This document shows, in pieces, positions 16,784 to 25,360 of a stretch of 63,961 nt of DNA (position 1 is the stretch's first letter; every line of letters begins with the position of its first letter). The position numbers were made by a program, and so were the translations under genes. The notes below the pieces were generated by a model. It was not told where the DNA came from. It did no database searches and worked only from the letters and a program-made list of their open reading frames with translations. The stretch lies in contig DEAE01000001.1 of assembly GCA_002347025.1 (NCBI GenBank), positions 1 through 63,961 on the forward strand, given 5' to 3'. The stretch is from Acidobacteria bacterium UBA2990 (GTDB taxonomy: Bacteria; Acidobacteriota; Vicinamibacteria; Vicinamibacterales; UBA8438).

Positions 16784-17482
16784 TTAACGTTCGGCCCAAC
16801 GGTTTAGAACCCAGTCACCCGCTTCTCGCAAGGGTGGGACCCCCATACGAAAGTGCCCAACACCGTCGAGTGGCAAGAAGGACACGGTCTGACCGCGGGA
16901 GTCCATATCTTGGGCGAGTTGCTCTGCTGGTTCGAATGGGATGACCTCGTCATCACGGGCGTGGATGATGAACACTGGCATGTCGCCGACGAGTCTGGCG
17001 TCGTCGCGACCCGAACGTGCAGCCATCGGAATTGCTGCCGTGAATAGGTTTGGATGGCGGCTTGCCAGATGCCAGGTGCCCCGTCCGCCCATGCTGAATC
17101 CTGTGATGAGGATGCGTTCGGTGTCGATGGTGTAACGATCCATCACTTCACTGAGCAATGCAAGGACTCCTTGCTCACTGACAGCGTTGATCCAGCGGCG
17201 GTCCGGCACGTCCGGGGCCACTATTATCGCTTCCCATTCTTGAAGTGCCGGTCCGACTATGCTCCGGAGGAACTGGGTGCCGTAATAGGCGCCAGTGGAA
17301 CCTCCGGGGTGCAAGGCCAGAACTAGGGGCCGAGGGTTTTCCGGAGCGTAGTTATTGGGGATAAAGATGCCATATGTGACGTTGCCAACCCCGTCGACAT
17401 CAAGCGTCCTATTGTACAAACCTGGTTGGATTGGTGGTTGAGCTAGCGTGTTGAGCAGGACTGTCGTAAGTAACCAGTGCAT
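16784..17482 (-). CDS. exported alpha/beta hydrolase (PHB-depolymerase/feruloyl-esterase-like)
   Basis: A 232-residue serine hydrolase with a short N-terminal hydrophobic stretch that is probably a signal peptide (about residues 1-14, LAQPP). The nucleophile lies in ITGFSMGGRGTW (G-x-S-x-G). The acid is in HARDDEVIPF and the histidine in GVGHFRMG, forming a complete triad. The oxyanion region is LALHPGG. The closest families are esterase D/LpqC-like and dienelactone-hydrolase-like enzymes, so an ester substrate in the periplasm is likely, though not identifiable. It is leftward and isolated, diverging from gltX. Confidence 0.8.
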   Translation of the reverse strand: MHWLLTTVLLNTLAQPPIQPGLYNRTLDVDGVGNVTYGIFIPNNYAPENPRPLVLALHPGGSTGAYYGTQFLRSIVGPALQEWEAIIVAPDVPDRRWINAVSEQGVLALLSEVMDRYTIDTERILITGFSMGGRGTWHLASRHPNLFTAAIPMAARSGRDDARLVGDMPVFIIHARDDEVIPFEPAEQLAQDMDSRGQTVSFLPLDGVGHFRMGVPPLREAGDWVLNRWAER

Positions 17483-17616
17483 CGAAATCCCCTTAATAAA
17501 TAGGGTGGTCTTGCTGGTAATTGATCAAATGGGGAACCGACGCTAGGGGCCGGTACCCTGATTGGTAGCGGGCCTGTAGACACATGTCGCGAGCACATGT
17601 TTACCCCGGCCGTTAT

Positions 17617-17622
17617 TATAAT
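17617..17622 (+). promoter_or_regulatory. -10 element of gltX promoter (leaderless transcript predicted)
   Basis: TATAAT lies just 9 nt before the gltX ATG (17632), and no Shine-Dalgarno site is present. If it is used, transcription would start at or next to the start codon, giving a leaderless mRNA. An inverted element, ACATGT-cgcgagc-ACATGT (17583-17601), overlaps the -35 region and might be an operator. Confidence 0.5.
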
Positions 17623-17631
17623 CGTCTGTAC

Positions 17632-19197
17632 ATGACTGTTCGCACACGTTTTGCTCCCAGTCCAACCGGTTACCTCCATATCGGTGGTGTCAGGACGGCG
17701 CTATTCAACTGGTTGTTTGCTCGAGGCCAAGGCGGTCAGTTTCTGCTTCGTGTCGATGACACGGATGCCGGACGGAATGTTACTGCTGCCCTTCAGCCTA
17801 TCCTTCAAGGGTTTCGGTGGTTGGGGCTTGATTGGGACGAGGGGCCAGAGGTTGGTGGTCCGTGCGCCCCATATTTTCAATCCCAACGAGCCGACCGTTA
17901 CTTAGCAGCGGTTGAGCAGTTGCTTGCGACTGGTGCTGCCTATCGAGATTTTGCGACTGTGGAGGAGGTCCAGGCAGAGAGGGAGGAAGCTCAGCGTGAG
18001 AAAAAGCGCTTCATTTACAGCCGACGTTGGCTGGCTGAGACTGATGAACAGGCTGCTGCGTTTGAGGCAGAGGGTCGCCGTGGGGTAGTTCGCCTGCGAA
18101 TGCCTAGGAACGGAGTTTGCGCTTTTCAGGATTTGGTGCGCGGTGATGTTGAGTTTGAATGGAGCTTGGAACAAGACCACGTTATCCGGCGCACCGATGG
18201 AACATGCCTCTATCACCTTGCCAGTGCGGTAGACGATCACGATTTTGCGATCACTCATGTCATCCGCGCTGTTGAACATTTGTCCAACACTCCCCGCCAG
18301 ATCTTCATCGCCAAGTCTCTCGGCTATGAGCTACCGGCCTACGCCCATCTTCCTTATGTTGCTGCCCCTGGTAGTTCCGAGAAACTGAGCAAGCGGAAGC
18401 TGTCTAAATACATGCAAAATAAGCAATTTAAGAAAATATTTGACGAAGGCGTAGCGATCGCTGAGCGGATTCGTCTTCTGGTGACTCCAGAGACTTTCAG
18501 CCCGGTGGTGGTCGATTTCTACCGCGAGGTGGGGTACGAACCGGCCGCCTTAATGAATTACCTGCTGCTGCTGGGCTGGTCATTAGACGACCATACAGAG
18601 ACGTTCAGTAAAGAAGAAATGATCAGGCAGTTCTCTCTCGATAGGATCAATCGTTCAGAGGCAAGCTTTGACCCACAAAAGTTGCTGGCGTTTCAGGAGA
18701 GGCGGATGCAGGTGCTCTCAGTAGTTGAGCGGTCGTCGAGAGTGCTCCCCTATCTAGAACGTGCAGATTTTGTCGATAACCCCGCAACCGAAGCGCAGCG
18801 TATCCGTGTACAACAGGTTGTTTCGGCTGCTGGAGACCGGATCAAAGTGGCTGGGGATATCCTTTCTTACACCGAATTTTTTCAAGCTGACGAAGAAATA
18901 CCCTACGATGAGAAAGCGTTTAACAAAAGGTTGCGCAAGGAAGGCGTTGAGCCGTTGTTGCGACGCTTTCGAGAACAACTGGGTCTGGTGACTCCATTTG
19001 ATGCCGTGACTTTGGAGGGTGCCTTGCGAGCGTTTGTTGAAGCCGAAGGTATCAAGATAGGTCAGATAGTCCATGCGGTTCGGGTTGCGGTGACTGGAAA
19101 AGCGGTTGGGTTTGGGTTGTTTGAAGGGCTGGCGCTCTTGGGTCGGGAAGCTTGCGTGGCTCGCATTGACTTAGCTCTGAAGCGTTTGGCGGAATAG
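17632..19197 (+). CDS. gltX: glutamyl-tRNA synthetase
   Basis: A 521-residue class I aminoacyl-tRNA synthetase that charges tRNA-Glu in the cytoplasm. The start MTVRTRFAPSPTGYLHIGG gives the HIGH-type motif (HIGG), and SEKLSKRKLSK is the KMSKS motif. After KLSKRK comes an extra segment of about 30 residues before the YEPAALMNYLLLLGWS block, and the anticodon-binding domain is correspondingly adjusted. This is a lineage variant I associate with Planctomycetes and Acidobacteria. The start at 17632 matches the family N-terminus, whereas the in-frame 17584 ATG adds unrelated residues. glnS follows 17 bp downstream. Confidence 0.96.
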   Translation: MTVRTRFAPSPTGYLHIGGVRTALFNWLFARGQGGQFLLRVDDTDAGRNVTAALQPILQGFRWLGLDWDEGPEVGGPCAPYFQSQRADRYLAAVEQLLATGAAYRDFATVEEVQAEREEAQREKKRFIYSRRWLAETDEQAAAFEAEGRRGVVRLRMPRNGVCAFQDLVRGDVEFEWSLEQDHVIRRTDGTCLYHLASAVDDHDFAITHVIRAVEHLSNTPRQIFIAKSLGYELPAYAHLPYVAAPGSSEKLSKRKLSKYMQNKQFKKIFDEGVAIAERIRLLVTPETFSPVVVDFYREVGYEPAALMNYLLLLGWSLDDHTETFSKEEMIRQFSLDRINRSEASFDPQKLLAFQERRMQVLSVVERSSRVLPYLERADFVDNPATEAQRIRVQQVVSAAGDRIKVAGDILSYTEFFQADEEIPYDEKAFNKRLRKEGVEPLLRRFREQLGLVTPFDAVTLEGALRAFVEAEGIKIGQIVHAVRVAVTGKAVGFGLFEGLALLGREACVARIDLALKRLAE

Positions 19198-19214
19198 GAG
19201 ATAGGAGACCGGAC

Positions 19215-20978
19215 TTGCAGGAAGAAGGTGTCCTTGGGTCTGGTTCCTCGCGCGGAATGATTATACCAATAGACAAAGTACAGACTGACGACGGGACCAG
19301 GGGGACTGATTTTATCCGGCAAATTGCCGATGAGGACCAGTCTGCCGGGAAACATGGCGGAATCATTCACACTCGGTTTCCACCGGAACCGAACGGCTAC
19401 CTTCATATTGGGCATGCCAAGTCCATGTGCCTAAATTTTGGCTTGGCGGTTGAGCGGGGTGGACAGTGTAATCTGCGTATGGACGACACCAACCCCACAA
19501 CCGAAGATGTTGAATACGTCCAAGCGATCAAGGACGACGTGGCCTGGCTCGGGTTTGAGTGGTCTGGTCGGGTTTTTCACGCTTCCGACTACTTCGAGCA
19601 ACTTTACAGCTTTGCCTTGCAGCTCATTAAGGCCGGTAAGGCCTATGTTTGTGACCTGCAAGGAGCAGAGGTGTCCGAGTATCGCGGACTGTGGAACCGG
19701 ACAGGCCGAGATAGTCCTCACCGGAATCGCCCGGTTGATGAGAACCTTGACCTCTTTGCCCGAATGCGGGCTGGTGAGTTTGAGGATGGTTCAAGGACGC
19801 TGCGCGCAAAGATAGATATGGGGTCACCAAACATGAATATGCGTGACCCGACCATTTATCGGATTCGTCGAGTACCTCACTATCGAACAGGTGATAGTTG
19901 GTGCATTTATCCAATGTATGACTTTACCCATCCCCTGTCAGACGCGTTGGAGGGGATTACCCATTCCCTTTGTACTCTTGAGTTCGAAAATCACCGACCC
20001 TTGTACGATTGGTTTCTGCATAATATTGATGTTCCCAATCAACCCCGCCAGATCGAATTTGCACGGTTAAATCTCAGTTACACTGTTTTGAGCAAACGGA
20101 AATTGCTTGACTTGGTCGAACAGAGGCACGTAACCGGCTGGGATGACCCTAGGATGCCCACTCTAGTTGGGTTTCGCCGACGAGGCTACACTCCGAAGGC
20201 AATCCGCGAGTTCTGCCACAGGATTGGTGTCGCGAAGAGCAATAGTATCGTCTCGGTAGCGCAACTCGAAGATGCGGTTCGCCAAGATCTCAATCCGTCT
20301 ACATTGCGGGTGATGGGAGTGTTGCGCCCGCTGAAAGTTACCATCGAAAACTACCCCGAGGACAAGGTAGAGACTGTAGATGCGGTTAACAACCCAGAGG
20401 ATGAAGGCATGGGAACGCGGGCGGTGCCTTTTTCTCGGGAGCTGTATGTGGAACGAACTGATTTTGAGGAAGATCCGCCGAGGAAGTATCATCGCCTCGC
20501 TCCAGGCCGAGAGGTTCGGCTGCGCTACGGCTATTTCATTACGTGTAGAGAAGTTGTGAAAGATCAAAGCACTGGTGAGGTGGTCGAGCTGCGCTGTACA
20601 TATGATCCGGAGACTCGTGGCGGATATGCACCGGATGGACGTAAGGTTCGCGGTACGATTCATTGGGTTTCTGCTGGTCATGCAGTCCAGGCCGAGGTAC
20701 GTCTTTACGATCACCTATTCGCACAGGTTGACCCAAGTGACGTCGGTGAGGAGGGAAGTTATCTGGACAATCTGAACCCCGGTTCACTTGAGACGTTGAC
20801 CGGCTGTTGGGTGGAACCCAGCTTGGAAGGTGCTTCCGTTGGAAGTCGGTTTCAGTTTGAGCGGCTGGGTTACTTCTGTGTCGACCCTGACTCATGCCAG
20901 GGAGGACTTGTAGTGAACAGGACAGTCACCCTTCGAGACACTTGGGCGAAGATAGAAAAAGCAAAGGCCGCTAAATGA
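19215..20978 (+). CDS. glnS: glutaminyl-tRNA synthetase
   Basis: A full-length GlnRS of about 573-587 residues that attaches glutamine directly to tRNA-Gln. The class I motifs are PPEPNGYLHIGHAKS and VLSKRKL. MDDTNPTTEDVEYV, YDFTHPLSDALEGITHSLCTLEFENHR and the two-barrel anticodon domain (YFITCREVV, LRCTYDPETRGG) are GlnRS-specific. Two starts are possible. TTG 19215 has a good GGAG 8 nt upstream, and ATG 19257 gives MIIPIDKVQTD but no site. It is co-transcribed with gltX. Its presence implies direct Gln-tRNA synthesis rather than sole reliance on the GatCAB route. Confidence 0.96.
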   Translation: MQEEGVLGSGSSRGMIIPIDKVQTDDGTRGTDFIRQIADEDQSAGKHGGIIHTRFPPEPNGYLHIGHAKSMCLNFGLAVERGGQCNLRMDDTNPTTEDVEYVQAIKDDVAWLGFEWSGRVFHASDYFEQLYSFALQLIKAGKAYVCDLQGAEVSEYRGLWNRTGRDSPHRNRPVDENLDLFARMRAGEFEDGSRTLRAKIDMGSPNMNMRDPTIYRIRRVPHYRTGDSWCIYPMYDFTHPLSDALEGITHSLCTLEFENHRPLYDWFLHNIDVPNQPRQIEFARLNLSYTVLSKRKLLDLVEQRHVTGWDDPRMPTLVGFRRRGYTPKAIREFCHRIGVAKSNSIVSVAQLEDAVRQDLNPSTLRVMGVLRPLKVTIENYPEDKVETVDAVNNPEDEGMGTRAVPFSRELYVERTDFEEDPPRKYHRLAPGREVRLRYGYFITCREVVKDQSTGEVVELRCTYDPETRGGYAPDGRKVRGTIHWVSAGHAVQAEVRLYDHLFAQVDPSDVGEEGSYLDNLNPGSLETLTGCWVEPSLEGASVGSRFQFERLGYFCVDPDSCQGGLVVNRTVTLRDTWAKIEKAKAAK

Positions 20979-21104
20979 TGCACGACGGAGGGCGCTGAAT
21001 ACCCTCGCAATCGCCAAGGTCGCTGTCCATAAGGACATTCGCTGTTGCCCCTCTGAAAAGAGAGTCAAAGGATATTCACCCCACACGGTAGAACTAGGCT
21101 AGTG

Positions 21105-21821
21105 CTATTGGGTGTCGTTTGAGGCAACTTTCCCGGCTAGCATGGCGAGCCAAGCATCTACAGCGTCGGGGTTGGTCGGTGTGCCTGACTCTCCGTCAAG
21201 CACGAGCGCTGTCGACTGGAACGGGTAGCCGTAGAACCGCTCGTTGGCGTCGCGGTCGGCAGTAATGGTCGAACCCTTCAAAGTAATACCGGCGAATAAT
21301 CCTCGCGTCCGTGAATAACTCAGGATCTCAGCCCGAAGGTAAAGGTCGGTCGTAGCTTCGATGTCTCGCCCAACAGGTCCGATGACAGCAGAGGCGTCGC
21401 CTCCAATCTTGAACTGGTTCTGTAGTAGGTTTTCTAATCCACGACGATTCATGACTACTAGGACAAGATCGATCGCCTGACCGCCAATCTGTAGACCAAA
21501 ACTGCCGCCGGTTAGGGTCAGGAAGGCCGGCGATGACCATTCGCCAAACTCGTTACGCGAGCTGATGATCCCTTTCCCTCGATGTCCCCCGAAGATGAAG
21601 CCGGCCTTGATGGTGTTGGGGATGATCGCCACCGCCTCGGCATTCCTGAGAATGCTCTCAGGAATAGCATTGTCCGGTGCGGACATGATCTCCTCGAGTA
21701 CCTTGGTGGCTGACTGGAGCCGCTCAGTTTCCTCCTGCTGAGCGTGTACCAAGCCCGGTAGGCTTATCTGAGAAATGAGTAGGGCACAGAGTATTTGGGC
21801 GAGTCGGATGTTCATAGACAC
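21105..21821 (-). CDS. exported SYLF (DUF500)-domain protein
   Basis: A 238-residue protein with a signal peptide (cleavage near VHAQ) and one SYLF domain. Typical features are IPESILRNAEAVAIIPNTIKAGFIFGGHRGKG, WSSPAFLTLTGGSFGLQIGGQAIDLVLVVMN and the SRTRGLFAGITLKGSTI block. SYLF proteins bind lipids, and bacterial exported versions are of unknown role, possibly envelope maintenance. It is convergent with glnS across about 125 bp and stands alone. Confidence 0.9.
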   Translation of the reverse strand: MSMNIRLAQILCALLISQISLPGLVHAQQEETERLQSATKVLEEIMSAPDNAIPESILRNAEAVAIIPNTIKAGFIFGGHRGKGIISSRNEFGEWSSPAFLTLTGGSFGLQIGGQAIDLVLVVMNRRGLENLLQNQFKIGGDASAVIGPVGRDIEATTDLYLRAEILSYSRTRGLFAGITLKGSTITADRDANERFYGYPFQSTALVLDGESGTPTNPDAVDAWLAMLAGKVASNDTQ

Positions 21822-21922
21822 CTCAAATAATAAGAATTTTTCGCCAGTATACCCCTTCCTTGACAGGTTTCAGTTTAGATCCGCATTGCGCGGCTTTCTG
21901 ACTGACCAGGTCAAGGCCGTTG

Positions 21923-24070
21923 CTAGGGTAGCGCGAAGGCGACGTAGGTGTCACCAGAGTTCATGCCTACTTTTCCACCACCAGCGGCGATAACGACGTA
22001 TTGTTTTCCATTGACAGCGTAAGTAGTTGGAGTCGCGAAACCAGCAGCTGGTAGCTCCGTTTCCCAAAGTAAATTACCATTCCTAGTGTCGAAGACTCGG
22101 AAGCGCTCATCTCTAGTGGCTCCGATAAAGATCAATCCGCTAGCCGTTACAATTGGGCCACCATAGGATTCTGCCCCTGTAGGAGGGCGACCACTGGCTG
22201 ACAGTTCAGGCCAGTCCCCTAGGGTGACCTTCCAGACAATTTCCCCGATGTTTAAGTCGATGGCATTCAGGGTGGCCCATGGCGGTTTAATGGCCGGTCG
22301 CTGCTCTTGATCAAGAAAACGGCGATATCCAGCGAAAACCCACTGTTTTTCTCCGTCAAGCTCCCTGTCGTTGTCTGCCAATAGGTCAACTTCCTCCGAG
22401 TCGTATAGATAAGCGACTAATGCATCACGATCCCGCTGGGACAGATGGGAGTGAGATGGCATGTAACCACGACCGTTTTGGATGATTGCTCGGGTTTCAT
22501 CTGGTGTCAGTCGGTCTATCAGGTTGTTGACAGGTGGATAGATGCCGAGCTCGTCGCCGGTCCCACCGATACCATGGCATTGAAGACAGTGAAGAGCGTA
22601 GACACGGTGGCCTACGCCAGCCATCAACCCACGGGCTTGAGATGGGATCTCGACCATTGTTCCGATCCAGGGCATATCGTTTGCGTTGACGTACATGATC
22701 CCAGTATCGGGATCGACTGCTGCTCCACCCCATTCGCCGCCGCCATCAAGGCCAGGGAGGATGATGGTGCCCTCTCGGCTTGGGGGAATGAATTGGCCTC
22801 CACTTCGCATTCGTCGCAGTCTGTCAAGCACGTATCGGTTCGCTTCGGGTGTGATATCCGTTGCCTCAGTCTCTGTTAGGTGTTGGCGGGCGAATGGTGG
22901 CGGTCTGGTCGGTATTGGCTGAGTGGGCCAGGCGACCTCTCCAGGTATGTCAGATGGAGGGAAGGGTCGCTCCTCGATCGGGAAAATCGATTCGCCGGTT
23001 TCGCGATCGAACATAAAGATGTGGGCTGATTTTGTGATTTGAGCAACTACGTCACGTGGGGCCCCGTCCCGTTGAATGGTTAGCAGGTTAGGAGGGGCTG
23101 GGAAGTCACGGTCCCAAATGTCATGGTGAACGGCCTGGAAGTGCCAGACTCTTTTACCAGTTGCGGCATCCAGCGCTAACAGGGTGTTGGCGAAAAGGTT
23201 CGAGCCTTCTCTATCCCCGCCAAAGAAATCTGGAGTTGCCGAACCGGTAGGGACGAAAACGAGCCCTCGTTCTTGGTCAACTGACATACCGGCCCAGTTA
23301 TTGGCTGCGCCTTGGTATAACCAAGAGTCGGTCGGCCATGTGTCGAAACCAGGTTCTCCAGGATGGGGGATCGTATGAAAGACCCAGGCCACCTTCCCAG
23401 ATTCAACGTGAAAGGCTCGGATGTTGCCTGGAGCAGCTGGGTTGGATTCTGCGTGGCGAGTTGGAAGAATTAGGAGATCATCATAGATTACGCCAGGAGT
23501 GTTCGAGATAATGAACAGGTCCGAGACGTCCCGACCGGCGTCGAGTCCGTCGTGCAGGTCGACGATCCCAGCCGTTCCGAAAGTCTGGATGAGTTCACCC
23601 GTGTCGGCGTTAAGAGCAAATAGCTTCGATCCAGCGGTGGCTAGAATTCGCCGGTCGTTACCTTTGGTCCAGTATGTTACGCCTCGGCTAGTCCCTCCTC
23701 GACTTGGTTCCGCTCCACTCGAGAACGGATCGAACTCCCAATAGCGCTCGCCCGTAGCTGCATCGAGCGCAAAGATCTTAGTGACTGGAGAGACGCCGTA
23801 GAGGATTCCGTTAATGACTATCGGGTTAGTCTGAATCTGTGTTCGGTTACTCTCAAAATCAGCGTCACCTGCATGATAGATCCAGGCAACTTCAAGTTCA
23901 GTGACGTTGTCTCGGGTGATTTGCGACAATGAAGAGTACTGGCTGCTGTTTAACCCTAGATAAACTGGCCAGTCAGATTCTACCTGGCCTGCGGTGGCAG
24001 GTCCTGTAACAGTAAGCGCGGAGAAAAGCAGCAAAATCAAATTTCTGATTGACTTGGGGGCATGTGTCAT
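21923..24070 (-). CDS. PQQ-dependent dehydrogenase with inserted cytochrome c domain
   Basis: A periplasmic quinoprotein of 715 residues from ATG 24070 (AAGGACGG upstream). A signal peptide ends near ATAGQ, and PQQ propeller repeats of the A-x-D-x-x-T-G-x-x-x-W type recur (ALDAATGERYWEF, ALDAATGKRVWHF, FDTRNGNLLWE). A cytochrome c domain with heme motif CLQCH (Cys495, Cys498, His499) is embedded between propeller segments, not appended at the end, with a likely axial Met in GYMPSHSHL. This follows the sorbosone/glucose-type dehydrogenase layout. The substrate (alcohol, sugar or aldehyde) cannot be told. No PQQ biosynthesis genes lie in the window. Confidence 0.9.
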   Translation of the reverse strand: MTHAPKSIRNLILLLFSALTVTGPATAGQVESDWPVYLGLNSSQYSSLSQITRDNVTELEVAWIYHAGDADFESNRTQIQTNPIVINGILYGVSPVTKIFALDAATGERYWEFDPFSSGAEPSRGGTSRGVTYWTKGNDRRILATAGSKLFALNADTGELIQTFGTAGIVDLHDGLDAGRDVSDLFIISNTPGVIYDDLLILPTRHAESNPAAPGNIRAFHVESGKVAWVFHTIPHPGEPGFDTWPTDSWLYQGAANNWAGMSVDQERGLVFVPTGSATPDFFGGDREGSNLFANTLLALDAATGKRVWHFQAVHHDIWDRDFPAPPNLLTIQRDGAPRDVVAQITKSAHIFMFDRETGESIFPIEERPFPPSDIPGEVAWPTQPIPTRPPPFARQHLTETEATDITPEANRYVLDRLRRMRSGGQFIPPSREGTIILPGLDGGGEWGGAAVDPDTGIMYVNANDMPWIGTMVEIPSQARGLMAGVGHRVYALHCLQCHGIGGTGDELGIYPPVNNLIDRLTPDETRAIIQNGRGYMPSHSHLSQRDRDALVAYLYDSEEVDLLADNDRELDGEKQWVFAGYRRFLDQEQRPAIKPPWATLNAIDLNIGEIVWKVTLGDWPELSASGRPPTGAESYGGPIVTASGLIFIGATRDERFRVFDTRNGNLLWETELPAAGFATPTTYAVNGKQYVVIAAGGGKVGMNSGDTYVAFALP

Positions 24071-24316
24071 GGGGCTAACCGTCCTTTGGGGTGATACCAT
24101 CTTCGCCTACCGTTCAGGTGTCGATACTAGTGGGGCCCTTGACACAGTGCGTCGAACACCTTGATTTTTCCATTCCTGCTCTTGTGTCGGCCGAGATTCT
24201 CTGAGTCAACATCTGTGCCGGCTTGCTGAGTGTCATGATGGCTGTTTAGAAGGGCGGTGGCCACACGATGCGATCATGCCGTGGGTAGAACTCCACCTCT
24301 TCTGGATTGGACGAAT

Positions 24317-25360
24317 ATGCCACTGACGCCAGACCGTGTTAATCGTCAAGTCTTGCTGAATGCTCGGCCCGTCGGGTTCCCTGTAGACACCGATTTTAAG
24401 ATGGTCGAGGCTCTTGTGCCAGAGCCGGCACTAGGGCAGCTACTTATTCGAACCATCTATTTATCACTGGACCCCTACATGCGCGGACGAATGGATGCGA
24501 CCGCCTCCTATGCTAAACCAGTTCAACTTGGTTCTGTAATGGAAGGTGGAACGGTGGGGGAGGTCGTTGCATCGAAACATGATCAGTTCGAGGAAGGTGA
24601 GCTGGTTCTGTCTGCCAATGGCTGGCAGGAATATGCGATTTCTGATGGCCAGGGGATCCGGAAATTAGACCCTTCGATAGCCCCAGTGTCGACTGCACTT
24701 GGAGTACTCGGTATGCCGGGGATGACTGCCTATGTCGGTTTGCTTGAGGTGGGTGAACTGAAAGTTGGCGACACTGTTGTGGTCTCGGCCGCTTCCGGTG
24801 CTGTAGGAGCCGTCGTAGGGCAAATCGCTAAGATCAAGGGGCATCGGGTGGTGGGTGTAGCCGGAGTCCAGAAGAAATGCACCTACGTTACCGATGAACT
24901 TGGGTTTGATGCTTGCGTCAGTCATCAAAGCGATACCCTGGCAGTTGATTTGGCGGCCGTGTGTCCTGATGGTATCGACCTGTACTTTGAGAACGTAGGT
25001 GGAAAAGTATTTGATGCCGTCCTGCCGTTGCTTAACCAGTTCGCACGAGTCCCGATATGTGGACGAATAGCGAACTACAACATGACATCGCCGCCAGAGG
25101 GACCCAATGGGGTGCCACATTTGATGGGACTGATCCTGATACGTCGGTTACGTCTTCGTGGCTTTATCGTCTGGGACCATGCTGATTCAGCAGCCGAATT
25201 CATCCGCGAAGTGGGTGGTTGGGTTCGTTCGGGACAGTTGAAATACCGCGAGGATATCGTTGATGGCCTAGGCAATGCGGTGACAGCATTCCAAGGAATG
25301 CTCCGGGGACGTAATTTTGGCAAGCTTCTTGTCCGCGTATCTGACGACAAAACGCGATGA
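24317..25360 (+). CDS. NADP-dependent MDR reductase (CurA/prostaglandin-reductase type)
   Basis: A 347-residue zinc-independent medium-chain reductase that reduces activated double bonds (2-alkenals, enones) with NADPH. The family marks are LSLDPYMRGRM near the N-terminus, GVLGMPGMTAYVGLLEVGELKVGDTVVVSAASGAVG, including the nucleotide-binding A-x-G-x-x-G region, and DLYFENVGGKVFDAVLPLL. I use ATG 24317 (MPLTPDRVNRQ), which matches family starts; the earlier ATG 24257 adds 20 unrelated residues. Its stop overlaps the start of the downstream carrier gene (ATGA), so the two are coupled. Confidence 0.9.
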   Translation: MPLTPDRVNRQVLLNARPVGFPVDTDFKMVEALVPEPALGQLLIRTIYLSLDPYMRGRMDATASYAKPVQLGSVMEGGTVGEVVASKHDQFEEGELVLSANGWQEYAISDGQGIRKLDPSIAPVSTALGVLGMPGMTAYVGLLEVGELKVGDTVVVSAASGAVGAVVGQIAKIKGHRVVGVAGVQKKCTYVTDELGFDACVSHQSDTLAVDLAAVCPDGIDLYFENVGGKVFDAVLPLLNQFARVPICGRIANYNMTSPPEGPNGVPHLMGLILIRRLRLRGFIVWDHADSAAEFIREVGGWVRSGQLKYREDIVDGLGNAVTAFQGMLRGRNFGKLLVRVSDDKTR

